Below are positions 1-8,569 of a stretch of DNA of 64,000 bases, in pieces. Under the pieces are notes generated by a model that worked only from the letters and a program-made list of their open reading frames with translations, was not told the DNA's origin and searched no databases. A program made the translations under genes and the position numbers. This DNA comes from CAWDLX01 sp963753485 (GTDB taxonomy: Bacteria; Actinomycetota; Actinomycetes; Mycobacteriales; Micromonosporaceae): the NCBI GenBank assembly GCA_963753485.1, contig CAVWCL010000003.1, positions 771,990 through 835,989 on the forward strand, read 5' to 3'. Numbering within the stretch: the stretch's first letter is position 1; each line of letters opens with the position of its first letter.

Positions 1-595
1 GCTTGTTCTCGACGTGGAAGCAGACTCCGTGGTCCACCCCGTGCAGCCGGCCGGGCTCCGGGTGCAGGACGTGGCCGCCCTTCCGGTCGGCGTTGTTCAC
101 CACCACGTCGAACAGCGCCATCCGGGCCAGGGCGGCGTCGTCGGCGTGGGCCAGCACGTACGGCCGTCCGGTGTCGTCGCGCGCACCGGCCACCCGCAAC
201 CATCCGGGCGGCAGGTCGTCAGCGGGCACGAAGCCCACCAGCGGGGCCACCTCGTCCGGCTCGTCGATCCAGAGCTGGCAGGCGCCTTCGCCCAGCGGAC
301 CGTCGCGCAGCACCGTCGGCGGCACCACGCCCCAGCCGAGCGCCTGGGAGACCTCGTACGCGGCCACTTCGCGACCGGCCAGGGTGCCGTCCGGGAAGTC
401 CCACAGCGGCCGCTCGCCGCGCACCGGCTTGTACACGCACCGGGCGGTCACCCCGTCGAGGGTGAGGAAGGCGCGCAAGGTCGTGTTCGAGGCGTCCAGC
501 AGCCGCCCCTCCAGCTCCATCTCGCCGTCGGCGAGCAGCCGCAACGCCTGGTCCAGCGGCAGCGCCCGGGTCGGGGTCGCACCTTCGGGCGCCAT
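1..595 (-). CDS. SCO1664-family conserved protein, 3' end cut by window edge
   Basis: The minus strand from an ATG at 595 stays open to the window edge, giving 198 residues of an incomplete protein. It begins MAPEGATPTRALPLDQALRL and contains the stretches YKPVRGERPLWDFPDGTLAG and VVNNADRKGGHV followed by VDHGVCF. These match what I know of the actinobacterial SCO1664 family (TIGR03843), a kinase-fold-like protein of unproven function. The start is chosen because it lies 7 bases after the stop of the upstream DUF3090 gene. In relatives this cluster usually lies next to the mycothiol ligase gene mshC, which would be outside this window. The family call is from memory of its motifs; no biochemical role can be given. 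Confidence 0.85.
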   Translation of the reverse strand, partial: MAPEGATPTRALPLDQALRLLADGEMELEGRLLDASNTTLRAFLTLDGVTARCVYKPVRGERPLWDFPDGTLAGREVAAYEVSQALGWGVVPPTVLRDGPLGEGACQLWIDEPDEVAPLVGFVPADDLPPGWLRVAGARDDTGRPYVLAHADDAALARMALFDVVVNNADRKGGHVLHPEPGRLHGVDHGVCFHVENK

Positions 596-602
596 CGCGA
601 CC

Positions 603-1145
603 TCAGCGACGGTAGCCGTTGTGGCGCGGGCACAGGTGCCCGGACGGATCCAGCGGTTGACCGCAGAACGGGCACGGCGCCCGTCCGGCGGCCACCACCC
701 GCTTGGCCCGGGCGATGAACGACCGGGTGGCCGCCGGGGTCAGCCGCACCCGCAGCCGGTCCAGCTTGGCCAGCTCGGCCTCGGTCGGTTCGTCGGACTC
801 GTATTCACCAACGGCGATCGCCTCGATGACCACCGTGTCGGAGTCCCCGTCCCAGGCCAAACCGAGCGTGCCGACCCGGAACTCCTCGTCCAGCGGGGTC
901 TCCAGGGGCTCGTTGTCGTCGCTGGTCGCCAGCATCTCGGGAACCTCGACGCCAAATCGCCGCTGGGCCTCGGCGAGCAGCTCCTCGAGCTTCTCCGCGA
1001 GCAGGGTCATCTGCACCTTCTCCAGCACCACGCTCACCACCCGGCCGCCGCCCCGGGCCTGCAGGAAGAAGGTGCGGTCGCCGGGCGCACCGACGGTGCC
1101 GGCGACAAACCGGTCCGGGGGCTCGAACGCGTGCACCTGGCTCAT
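603..1145 (-). CDS. DUF3090 family protein
   Basis: A 180-residue protein starting MSQVHAFEPPDRFVAGTVG, the usual opening of the actinobacterial DUF3090 family (TIGR03847). Residues about 15-45 (GDRTFFLQARGG, then VVLEKVQM) and the acidic middle are typical. The C-terminus carries a small zinc-knuckle-like motif, CPFCGQPLDPSGHLCPRH (C-x2-C, then C-x2-H), so metal binding is a fair inference. Function is unknown. It sits directly upstream of the SCO1664-family gene and 78 bases after the histidine-phosphatase gene. All three read the same way and are normally found together, so they probably form one transcript. Confidence 0.9.
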   Translation of the reverse strand: MSQVHAFEPPDRFVAGTVGAPGDRTFFLQARGGGRVVSVVLEKVQMTLLAEKLEELLAEAQRRFGVEVPEMLATSDDNEPLETPLDEEFRVGTLGLAWDGDSDTVVIEAIAVGEYESDEPTEAELAKLDRLRVRLTPAATRSFIARAKRVVAAGRAPCPFCGQPLDPSGHLCPRHNGYRR

Positions 1146-1223
1146 CGCCCGCCCTTCCCATGCTGCGCGGCGCTGCCACCTCGCCCGTGGCGTGTCCGGG
1201 GTGCGGTCACTGGTGTCCCAACC

Positions 1224-1940
1224 CTATCCGGCTCCGGTGGCCGTTGCCGAACCAGCGCCGCCGCCGACGGCCGCGTCGGAGTCGGCCCGCCGGGCCCGGC
1301 GACGGGTCGACCGCCGGCGCGGAACCAGGCCGGACAGGTCACCGCCGACGTCGTTGAGGCGCACCAGGAACGGCCGGCCCGGGGTGTAGCGGACGATGGT
1401 GATCGAGCCTGGATCGACCACCACCCGTTGGAACAGGTCCAGGTGCAGGCCGAGCGCATCGGCGACGATCGCTTTGATCACATCGCCGTGGCTGCACGCC
1501 AGCCACAGCGCGTCCGGACCGTGTTCCCCGCGCACCCGTTCGTCCCAGGACCGGATCGCGCCGACCGCTCGGGCCGACATCGCCGCCAGCGACTCACCGG
1601 CCGGGAAGGTGACCGCCGACGGGTGGGCCTGCACCACCCGCCACAGTGGATCCTTGGCCAGCGCCTTGAGCGCCTGCCCCTCCCACCGGCCGTAGCCGCA
1701 CTCGACGAGGGCCGCGTCCTGGTGGGCCGTCGCCTCCGGCAGCGCGGCCGCCACCGTCTGGCGGCACCGCTTGAGCGGGCTGGTGACCACGGTCGCCAGC
1801 GGCAGCGGACGCAACCGCTCGCCGACCGCTCTCGCCTGGGCCAGGCCCAGCTCATCCAGGCCCACCGCGCTGCGCCCGGCCAGCGTGCCGTTGGTGTTGG
1901 AGGTGGTCCGGCCGTGCCGCAGGAGCAGGACTGTCGCCAC
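1224..1940 (-). CDS. MSMEG_4193-family histidine phosphatase (putative phosphomutase)
   Basis: A 238-residue protein of the phosphoglycerate-mutase-like superfamily. The catalytic LLRHGRTTSN motif is at residues 6-15. The second catalytic His is in LACSHGDVIKAIV near residue 150. The spacing and order with DUF3090 match the MSMEG_4193 family (TIGR03848). Its substrate is unknown. The last 40 or so residues after the fold (RRRSTRRRARRADSDAAVGG) are basic and low-complexity, so the domain itself ends earlier. First gene of the three-gene cluster running towards the left edge of the window. Confidence 0.88.
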   Translation of the reverse strand: MATVLLLRHGRTTSNTNGTLAGRSAVGLDELGLAQARAVGERLRPLPLATVVTSPLKRCRQTVAAALPEATAHQDAALVECGYGRWEGQALKALAKDPLWRVVQAHPSAVTFPAGESLAAMSARAVGAIRSWDERVRGEHGPDALWLACSHGDVIKAIVADALGLHLDLFQRVVVDPGSITIVRYTPGRPFLVRLNDVGGDLSGLVPRRRSTRRRARRADSDAAVGGGAGSATATGAG

Positions 1941-1964
1941 CGGTCGAGCGTACGGTGGATCCGG

Positions 1965-3800
1965 CTACTCCGGCCGGCGACCGGCGACCGGCTGACCCAG
2001 CGCCTCCCGGCAGATGCGCCAGTTGTGGTCGGCCGCGGCCAGTTCGCTCTGGTAGGCGTGCGGGTGCAGCTCGACCAGCTCGCGGTAGATGGCCACGGCC
2101 TGACCGGCGGCGCCCAACGCGGCCGGCCGGCGCCCGGCCCGGGACAGGCAGGCGGAGAGGTTCGTCAGTGACCTCGCCAGGGCCGGGTAGTAGTGGTCCC
2201 GGTCGGTCTCCAGCAGCTCCCGGTAGAGTGCGACCGCCTCATAGGTGACCGTGAGCGCCTCGTCCCGGCTGCCGAGCTGGGCCAGGCAGGAGCCGAGATT
2301 GGAGACCGCGCCGGCGAGGTCGGGCAGGTAGCGGTCGCGGTCGAGCTCGACCAGCTTCCGGAAGGTGTCCACGGCCCGCTCGGTCATCTCCCGGGCGTCG
2401 TCCCACCGGCCGACCTCGGAGTAGCGGGCGCCGAGCGTCAGCGTCTGCCCGGCCCGCTCCTCCTCCCCGTCGGCCGTGTCGAGCAGTCGCCGGGCGAGCA
2501 CGATCGCGGTCCGGGTGAGCGAGCGGGTCGGGTAGGAGATCGCCTCGCCCAGCGCCTCCAGGTCGGCCGGGCCGAGCTCGAGTTCGTGGGTCAGCCAGGC
2601 CAGCGCCTCGTCCACCGGGGCGGCCGAGCTGACCGCGCGGCGCATCGCCAGGTGGGCCGGGGTGGGGTCGGTGGCGACCGCGTCCCGGGCGGGCCACACG
2701 TCGCGGTGCGCGTCGATGGTGAGCCGGGCCAAGGTGCTGGTGGTCCGCCGTTCGACGTTGAGCGCCGCCACCATCCAGGAGATCCCGGTGCTGTCGGTGC
2801 CGTCGGGGAGGCGGTCGGCGAGCCAGGCCGGCAGCCGGGGCATCGGTGTCGCGTACTCGCCCATCGTGACGAACAGGCCGTGCCACCACACCGAGAGCCG
2901 GGCCAACCGGTCGGCGGCGCCGGCGGCCAGCGCCGGCACCCGGCGCAGCACGGTTGCCGCGTCGGAGAGCCCGTCGGTGCCGACCACCGCGGCGCCGGCC
3001 AGCGCCGAGCGCAGGGCGGGAGCGGGAGCGCCGGGGCTCATCACCTCAGCGGTGGTCCGCGCCCAGTACCCCTCCTCCTCGAACAGGTCCCGCAGGGCCG
3101 AGCGCACTTCGGCTGGCCCAAGCTGACCGACCCGGGTCGAGAGCGCGACCACCAGCGCCGCCTGGTGCAGCAGCACGGCGGCGCTGACCGGGTCGGCGGA
3201 GGCCAGAGTGCCCACCGCCCGGCCCTTGGCGTCGGGGCTGCCACCCAACTCGCGCAGCGCGAGCGCGCGCGAGCCCGCCGCAGCGGAGACCGACCCGCCG
3301 CCCATCACGGTACGACCGGCGGCCAGGATCTCCTGTTCGGCCGGGGAAAGGCGGCTGAGCAGGTCGGTCCACCAGGACCCGAACTCGCGGGCCACGATGA
3401 TCACCCGGATGCCGGTCGGCCGGCCGCCGTTGGCCACCGTGGTGACCAGCTCGTACATGTCGGCCCGGGTCTCAGCGTCGTCGACCAGGACCAGAGCGTG
3501 CCGGCCGTTGCGGGCGGCGGCGGTGATGGCGTACGCGCCCAGGCCCGGCCGGGCCCAGCCCGCCGGCCAGCGCTCGGCGACCAGGCGGTCGGCCACATCC
3601 GTGGCGAGGCGGGTCTTGCCCACCCCGGCACCGCCCTCGACCAGCCACAAGGGCCGCTCGCCGCGCTGAGCCCACTCGACCATCGCCTCGATGGCCCGCT
3701 CGCGCGGATCGGTGCCGGCCGCCACGCCGACCCGGATCCGGCCCTTGGCCGGCACCGGCACCACGGCCGAGCGCCACGCCAACTGCCTGCCGCTGTCCAC
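1965..3800 (-). CDS. P-loop NTPase with C-terminal TPR repeats
   Basis: A 611-residue protein with a GTG start at 3800. Residues 56-63 are a Walker A motif (GGAGVGKT), and residues 102-109 (ALVLVDDA) form a Walker B strand. This arrangement is seen in STAND-type ATPases. The middle is helical and leucine/alanine rich. From about residue 450 there are repeated 34-residue TPR units (SEVGRWDDAREMTERAV, SNLGSCLAQLGSRDEAL, TNLSACLSRAGRRPAAL). Such proteins often act as regulatory or signalling ATPases, but no partner is evident here. It is separated by 24 bases from the phosphatase gene and lies 59 bases from uppP, all on the minus strand. Confidence 0.8.
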   Translation of the reverse strand: MDSGRQLAWRSAVVPVPAKGRIRVGVAAGTDPRERAIEAMVEWAQRGERPLWLVEGGAGVGKTRLATDVADRLVAERWPAGWARPGLGAYAITAAARNGRHALVLVDDAETRADMYELVTTVANGGRPTGIRVIIVAREFGSWWTDLLSRLSPAEQEILAAGRTVMGGGSVSAAAGSRALALRELGGSPDAKGRAVGTLASADPVSAAVLLHQAALVVALSTRVGQLGPAEVRSALRDLFEEEGYWARTTAEVMSPGAPAPALRSALAGAAVVGTDGLSDAATVLRRVPALAAGAADRLARLSVWWHGLFVTMGEYATPMPRLPAWLADRLPDGTDSTGISWMVAALNVERRTTSTLARLTIDAHRDVWPARDAVATDPTPAHLAMRRAVSSAAPVDEALAWLTHELELGPADLEALGEAISYPTRSLTRTAIVLARRLLDTADGEEERAGQTLTLGARYSEVGRWDDAREMTERAVDTFRKLVELDRDRYLPDLAGAVSNLGSCLAQLGSRDEALTVTYEAVALYRELLETDRDHYYPALARSLTNLSACLSRAGRRPAALGAAGQAVAIYRELVELHPHAYQSELAAADHNWRICREALGQPVAGRRPE

Positions 3801-3859
3801 GCAAAGGATTCTGCTGCACCCGGTCGTGGACGCAAAGGCTGGGTCGCGTCGGGTGCGCG

Positions 3860-4696
3860 TCAGGTCGCCGAGAGCACCCCGGTGGCGAGCCCGGCGATGA
3901 GCAGCAGGCCGAGCACCACCCGGTACCAGACGAACACGATGATCGAGTGGTGCGACACGTACCGCAGCAGCCAGGCGATCGAGGCGTACGCGACCACGAA
4001 GCTGACCACCACGCCCACCGCCGTCGGCCCCCAGCCGATGGTGGCGCTCACCTGGTGGCGCACGGTCACCGCCTCAAGCACGCCGGCCGCGGTCAGCGCC
4101 GGGATGCCGAGGAAGAACGCCATCCGGGTCGCGGTGACCCGGTCGAGGTCACGCAGCAGGCCGACCGAGATGGTGGCGCCGGAGCGGGACACCCCGGGCA
4201 CCAGGGCCGCACACTGGGCCACACCGATGATCAGGCCGTCCTTGGCGGTCACGTCCCGCTCGGAGCGCTGCTGGGTGGCCGCGCGCTCGGCGAAGACCAT
4301 CACCACCGACCAGCCGAGCAGCCCGGCGGCGACCACCCACAGGCTGCGCAGCGAGCCCTCGATGACGTCCTTGCCCGCCAGGCCGACGACCGCGATCGGG
4401 ATCGAGCCGATGACGACCGCGGTGGCCAACCGCCACTGCGGCTGCTGCCGGGCCTCGGCCCGCACCAGGCCGGTCATGAAGGCGGAGACGATCCGCACGA
4501 TGTCGCGCCAGAAGTAGATGATCGCGGCCACGATCGCACCGACCTGGATGATCGCCGTGTACGCGGTCACCGCGGCGTCGTCGACGTGCAGCCCCATCAC
4601 CGCTTCGGCGATGGTCAGGTGTCCGGTCGAGGAGATCGGGAGGTACTCGGTGATTCCCTCGACGATGCCGAGCACGATCGCCTGCCACCACTGCAT
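3860..4696 (-). CDS. uppP: undecaprenyl-diphosphate phosphatase (BacA/UppP)
   Basis: A 278-residue integral membrane protein that recycles undecaprenyl diphosphate to the monophosphate carrier lipid used for peptidoglycan and other wall polymers. The family signatures are clear: the N-terminal active-site stretch GIVEGITEYLPISSTGHLT at residues 11-29, and PGVSRSGATI in the middle (residues 167-176). About seven to eight hydrophobic segments are visible. Length is normal for the family. The ATG at 4696 lies 3 bases past the stop of the upstream F420-oxidoreductase gene, so the two are probably co-transcribed. Overexpression of this family gives bacitracin resistance. Confidence 0.96.
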   Translation of the reverse strand: MQWWQAIVLGIVEGITEYLPISSTGHLTIAEAVMGLHVDDAAVTAYTAIIQVGAIVAAIIYFWRDIVRIVSAFMTGLVRAEARQQPQWRLATAVVIGSIPIAVVGLAGKDVIEGSLRSLWVVAAGLLGWSVVMVFAERAATQQRSERDVTAKDGLIIGVAQCAALVPGVSRSGATISVGLLRDLDRVTATRMAFFLGIPALTAAGVLEAVTVRHQVSATIGWGPTAVGVVVSFVVAYASIAWLLRYVSHHSIIVFVWYRVVLGLLLIAGLATGVLSAT

Positions 4697-4699
4697 GAC

Positions 4700-5752
4700 T
4701 CACCCACCCAATCCGGCGCTCTCGTGGGCCTGTGCGGCCTGGCGCATAAAACCGATCGCCGCCGCCGGGTCGGCCGCGAACAGGCTCAAGGACAGCGTGC
4801 TCACCCCGGCCTCGGCGTAGCGGCGCATGCCGGCGGCGATGCGGTGCGGCGGCCCGAGCAACGAGGTCTGGTCGATGAACTCGAACGGAACCGCCGCCGC
4901 CGCGTCCCGCTGACGCTTCGCCAGGTACAGGTCCTGGACCTCGCGGGCGGCCGCGCCGAAGCCCATCCGGACGGCCAGCCGGTTGTAGAAGTTCTGCTCC
5001 CGGCTGCCCATGCCGCCGACGTAGAGCGCGGCGTAGTGGCGTACCGGCTCGGCGCAGAGCTGCACATCGTCGCCGATCACCACCGGGACGCTGGCCACCA
5101 CGTCGAAGCCCTGCAGGCTCTGGCCGGCCACCGCCCGCCCGGCGGCGACCGCCGCGAGCGCCTCCTCGGCGTACTCGGGCGAGAAGAAGATGGCCAACCA
5201 GCCGTCGGCGATCTCGCCAGCGAGCTCCAGGTTTTTCGGGCCCACCGCCGCCAGGTAGATCGGCACCTTCTCCCGGTACGGGTGAAAGCCGAGCTTGAGC
5301 GCCTTGCCGGGGCCGTCGGGCAACGGCAGGGTGTAGTACTCCCCCTGGTAGGACACCGTCTGGCGGGCCAAAGCGGTCCGCACGATGTCGACGTACTCCC
5401 GGGTACGCTGCAGCGGCTTGCCGAAGCGGACACCGTGCCAGCCCTCGGAGACCTGTGGGCCGGAGACACCCAACCCGAGGCGGAAGCGCCCCTGGCTGAC
5501 CGCGTCCAGGGTGGCGGCGGTCATCGCGGTCATCGCCGGCGTCCGGGCCGGGATCTGCATCACCGCTGTGCCGATGTCGATGTGGTCGGTCTGGCCGGCG
5601 ATCCAGGCGAGCACGGTCGGAGAATCCGAGCTGTACGCCTCCGCGGCCCAGACCACGCTGAAGCCCAGGCGCTCGGCCTCCTGCGCCAACGCCAGCTGGT
5701 CCGCGGGCGTGGTCCAGGCGGACTGGTACCCGAGGTTGAGTCCTAACCGCAT
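4700..5752 (-). CDS. LLM class F420-dependent oxidoreductase
   Basis: A 350-residue luciferase-like TIM-barrel protein beginning MRLGLNLGYQSAWTTPADQL. The segments AERLGFSVVWAAEAY, GRFRLGLGVSGPQV and the C-terminal GMRRYAEAGVSTLSL are typical of the F420-dependent group of luciferase-like monooxygenases common in actinomycetes. The substrate cannot be told from sequence. The gene abuts uppP (3-base gap). This order (uppP, LLM, then DUF5703 divergent) is familiar from actinobacterial genomes and supports a core-genome location. Confidence 0.9.
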   Translation of the reverse strand: MRLGLNLGYQSAWTTPADQLALAQEAERLGFSVVWAAEAYSSDSPTVLAWIAGQTDHIDIGTAVMQIPARTPAMTAMTAATLDAVSQGRFRLGLGVSGPQVSEGWHGVRFGKPLQRTREYVDIVRTALARQTVSYQGEYYTLPLPDGPGKALKLGFHPYREKVPIYLAAVGPKNLELAGEIADGWLAIFFSPEYAEEALAAVAAGRAVAGQSLQGFDVVASVPVVIGDDVQLCAEPVRHYAALYVGGMGSREQNFYNRLAVRMGFGAAAREVQDLYLAKRQRDAAAAVPFEFIDQTSLLGPPHRIAAGMRRYAEAGVSTLSLSLFAADPAAAIGFMRQAAQAHESAGLGG

Positions 5753-5886
5753 GCCTGCCCTTCCTGTGCCGGGAGTCGACCCAGCGTACGGGCCAGGCGC
5801 CGCCGGGCGCGGCCGGGCCGGGCCGGTCGCCGCCGTGGCGGTTTCGCTCCTTGGTCAGCGCCCAACCGATGAGGCACGATGCTGGG

Positions 5887-6078
5887 ATGGACTACGAGTA
5901 CACGCCGCTGCGGTTACCGGCCCAGGTCGACCGGGTCACTGCGGCGGTGCAGCTGAGCATCGCGGCTGAGTTCGCCGGGTGGGAGTTGGCCCGGGTGCGC
6001 CTGTTCCGCGACGGCACCCGCCAGGTTCTGTTGCGCCGGCGGCGCTCGCAGCCTCCCCAGCCCGCCCTGTCCTACTGA
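5887..6078 (+). CDS. DUF5703 family small protein
   Basis: A 63-residue protein beginning MDYEYTPLRLPAQVDRV, ending in a basic tail (LLRRRRSQPPQPALSY). The N-terminal MDYEY and the FAGWELARVRLFRDGTRQVLL core match the DUF5703 family of short actinobacterial proteins of unknown role. The internal ATG at 5887 is preferred over one 36 bases upstream because family members begin at MDYEY. The gene is divergent from the LLM oxidoreductase, with 134 bases between them. Confidence 0.85.
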   Translation: MDYEYTPLRLPAQVDRVTAAVQLSIAAEFAGWELARVRLFRDGTRQVLLRRRRSQPPQPALSY

Positions 6079-6106
6079 CCGTCCGGTCCGGCCCGCGGTC
6101 TGGCCG

Positions 6107-6134
6107 CTCGGTTTGACCTGCTCGGTTTGACCTG
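6107..6134. repeat. 14-bp direct repeat, two copies
   Basis: The unit ctcggtttgacctg occurs twice head to tail, followed by a third partial copy (ctcggt). It lies between two convergent genes. No hairpin is apparent and no function is proposed. Confidence 0.75.
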
Positions 6135-6141
6135 CTCGGTC

Positions 6142-6810
6142 CTACTGGCCGGCGCCGTCGTCCACCTCGGCCAGGCTGCGCTCGTCGAGGCGCCCGACCA
6201 TGCGGTCGGCGGGGGTGAGCCGGAACGGCCCCTCGGCGTCGGAGTCGCTGACCGCGTCCGAGTTCAGCGGCTCACGCACCTCCGCGACCACGACCACCCC
6301 GTCGAGGGGCTCCAGCTCCGGCACGTCCAGCATGCCCAGCGAGCCGTCCCCCGACTGGAGCAGCTCCAGGATCGCCTCGGCGACCGTGGTCACCGGCCCG
6401 GTCGTCTCCGCCGCCGGCACCGGGCGGTCCTCCTCGGCCAGCCGCAACAGCGCCGCCACGCTCGGAATCCGGTAGTCGCGGCGCTGGCGCACCGAGACCA
6501 CGGCGGGATGCGGATCGCCCGGCTCGACCGGCCGGGCGCCGTTGCCCAGCTCCGAGCTGACCGTGGCCAGCCGGCCGCCCTGGGCCTGGTCGGCCGAGAT
6601 CGCCTCCAGGTCCCATGGGGTCACCTCGCCGAAGACGTCGTTGAGCAGGTCGTCGTAGGCGTGCGAGGCGTTGTTGAGAGCCACGTACGCGTTCCAGACC
6701 GCGTCGTCGTCCGGCTCACCGTCGGCCGCCCGCACCGCGGCCAGGTGGGCCCGGGCGGCCGACAGGACCCGCTCCAGCGCGGCCTCCACGTCGGCGATCC
6801 TGTCCGTCAT
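6142..6810 (-). CDS. conserved hypothetical protein
   Basis: A 222-residue soluble protein starting MTDRIADVEAALERVLSAAR. The N-terminal half is helical with acidic patches (GEPDDDAVWNAYVALNNASH). A segment at about 75-120 (PHPAVVSVRQRRDYRIPSVAALL) leads into an alternating acidic C-terminal half. I do not recognise a catalytic motif or membrane segment. Its start lies 9 bases after the stop of the M20 peptidase on the same strand, so they are likely co-transcribed. Function is not known. Confidence 0.75.
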   Translation of the reverse strand: MTDRIADVEAALERVLSAARAHLAAVRAADGEPDDDAVWNAYVALNNASHAYDDLLNDVFGEVTPWDLEAISADQAQGGRLATVSSELGNGARPVEPGDPHPAVVSVRQRRDYRIPSVAALLRLAEEDRPVPAAETTGPVTTVAEAILELLQSGDGSLGMLDVPELEPLDGVVVVAEVREPLNSDAVSDSDAEGPFRLTPADRMVGRLDERSLAEVDDGAGQ

Positions 6811-6819
6811 CTCGCCCCC

Positions 6820-8157
6820 TCAGCAGGTGGTGAGCAGGTGATCCAGTACGCGCACGCCGAACTGTAGCCCCTGCACCGGCACCCGTTCGTCGATGCCATG
6901 GAACAGGGCCGAGAAGTTGAGCTCGGGCGGCAGGCGTAGCGGGGTGAAACCGAAACACCGGATGCCCAACCGGGCGAACGCCTTGGCGTCGGTGCCGCCG
7001 GAGAGCATGTAGGGCACCGTCCGGGCGGCCGGATCCTCGGCCCGCAGTGCGGCGCCCATGGCGGCCACCAGGTCGCCGTCGAACGTCGTCTCCAGCGGCG
7101 GTTGGCGCTGCACGACCTCGATCTCCAGGTCGGGCCCGACCACGGCCCGCAGCTGGCCCAGGAACCGGTCGTGCTCGCCGGGCAGGGTCCGGCAGTCGAT
7201 GGTGGCGCTGGCCCGGCTGGGGATCACGTTCTCCTTGTACCCGGCGGCCAGCCGGGTCGGGTTGGCGGTGTTGCGGATGGTCGAGCCGATGATCGGCGCG
7301 ATCGTGCCGAGCTTCGCGATGGCCTCCTCCGGCGAGCTCGGATCCAGCTCCAGCCCGAGCGCGTCGGAGATCGCGCTGAGAAAGGCCCGCACGGTGTCTG
7401 TGATCACAATGGGGAACCGGTGCCGGCCCACCCGGGCGACCGCCTCGGCGAGCGCGGTCACCGCATTGTCGTCGTGAATCATCGAGCCGTGTCCGGGTCG
7501 ACCGCGGGCGTGCAGGCGCAGCCACGTGATCCCCTTCTCGGCCGTCTCGATGAGGTAGAGGCGCAGGTCCTCCGAGACCGGGTAGGAGAAGCCCCCCACC
7601 TCGCCGATCGCCTCGGTGCAGCCGTCGAAGAGCTCGCGGTGGTGATCGACCAGCCAGTGCCCGCCGTACTCGCCACCGGCCTCCTCGTCGGCGAGGAACG
7701 CGAGCACCAGGTCGCGCCGGGGCGAGCGACCCTCCCGGCGCATCCGACGCACGGTGGCGAGCACCATCGCGTCGAAGTCCTTCATGTCCACCGCGCCCCG
7801 CCCCCACAGGTACCCGTCGGCCAGCTCGCCGGCGAATGGCGGCACCGACCACTCGTCGGCGTCGGCCGGAACCACGTCCAGGTGGCCGTGCACCAGCAGG
7901 GCGCCGGGAGCCGGCTCGCCCGCCGGCGGCTGGCCGGGGAAACGGGCCACCACGCTCGCCCGCCCGGGAGCGCTCTCCCGAATCACCGGATCCAGGCCCA
8001 CCTCGGCCAGCTGGGTGGCCACGTATTCGGCGGCCACCCGCTCGCCGGCGCAGGTGGCGTTGTCCCCGGTGTTCGTGGTGTCCATCCGGATCAGGTCGCG
8101 ACAGATCTCAACGACCTCGGCCTCGGCGTCTGGGAAGGGCGTCACGGTCACGTTCAT
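6820..8157 (-). CDS. M20/M25/M40 family metallopeptidase
   Basis: A 445-residue cytoplasmic zinc hydrolase of the ArgE/DapE/carboxypeptidase-G2 type. Metal-binding motifs are in place: LLVHGHLDVVPAD near residue 90 (first His and Asp), the bridging WGRGAVDMKDFDAM near 120, and the catalytic glutamates in FLADEEAGGEYG near 155. A dimerisation domain follows (ARGRPGHGSMI). Family members hydrolyse dipeptides or N-acyl amino acids; the exact substrate cannot be deduced. The start MNVTVTPFPDAEAEV fits family N-termini. It is divergent from the ESX-like gene at 8234. Confidence 0.92.
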   Translation of the reverse strand: MNVTVTPFPDAEAEVVEICRDLIRMDTTNTGDNATCAGERVAAEYVATQLAEVGLDPVIRESAPGRASVVARFPGQPPAGEPAPGALLVHGHLDVVPADADEWSVPPFAGELADGYLWGRGAVDMKDFDAMVLATVRRMRREGRSPRRDLVLAFLADEEAGGEYGGHWLVDHHRELFDGCTEAIGEVGGFSYPVSEDLRLYLIETAEKGITWLRLHARGRPGHGSMIHDDNAVTALAEAVARVGRHRFPIVITDTVRAFLSAISDALGLELDPSSPEEAIAKLGTIAPIIGSTIRNTANPTRLAAGYKENVIPSRASATIDCRTLPGEHDRFLGQLRAVVGPDLEIEVVQRQPPLETTFDGDLVAAMGAALRAEDPAARTVPYMLSGGTDAKAFARLGIRCFGFTPLRLPPELNFSALFHGIDERVPVQGLQFGVRVLDHLLTTC

Positions 8158-8233
8158 ACCACCACCCCCGGGTTATCCACAGGCGGCCATCGGTGTCTGC
8201 CCCACCGGCGCTTCGACGGCTAGCCTGACACCT

Positions 8234-8569
8234 ATGCCCGTCGATACGTCGCTGCACGCCCAGCCCGCCGCCCTGGCCCGGGCCGCCGGTGACCTGCTGG
8301 ACCTGGTCCGCGCCGGCTGGGATGAGGCGGGTCCATTGCTGTCCAGTGTGGACGTGCGCGCCGCCGCCTTCGGCGCCCTGCCCCACTCGCGATCACTGGC
8401 CGGCGCACACCAGTCGGCCGTCGACGCCGCGGCCCGGATCGTCGACCACCTGGTCGACGTGCTCGCGGGGGACGCCGACCGGCTGCTGCGGGTCGCCTTC
8501 GCGCTGGTCGGCGCCGACACCGCGGCGGCCCACCGGACCGGCGCCGCCCACCATCCGGTCGGCCGCTGA
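8234..8569 (+). CDS. small helical protein, possible ESX/type VII-associated partner
   Basis: A 111-residue alanine/leucine-rich protein (MPVDTSLHAQPAALARAAGD) predicted to be two long helices, with no signal peptide, Cys or membrane segment. Its stop codon overlaps the ATG of the next gene (ATGA, position 8567-8571), so the two proteins are translationally coupled and probably act together. Size, helical character and position before a WXG-like secreted protein suggest an ESX-type partner or chaperone. No WXG motif is seen in this one, so that role is inference. The start was set at the ATG at 8234; reading frames opening farther upstream run into the divergent peptidase promoter. Confidence 0.7.
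   Translation: MPVDTSLHAQPAALARAAGDLLDLVRAGWDEAGPLLSSVDVRAAAFGALPHSRSLAGAHQSAVDAAARIVDHLVDVLAGDADRLLRVAFALVGADTAAAHRTGAAHHPVGR

Noticed and set aside
2193..4517. 774-codon plus-strand open frame
   Set aside because: Low-complexity R/G/P composition and antisense to the clear P-loop/TPR and uppP genes; shadow of GC-rich coding.
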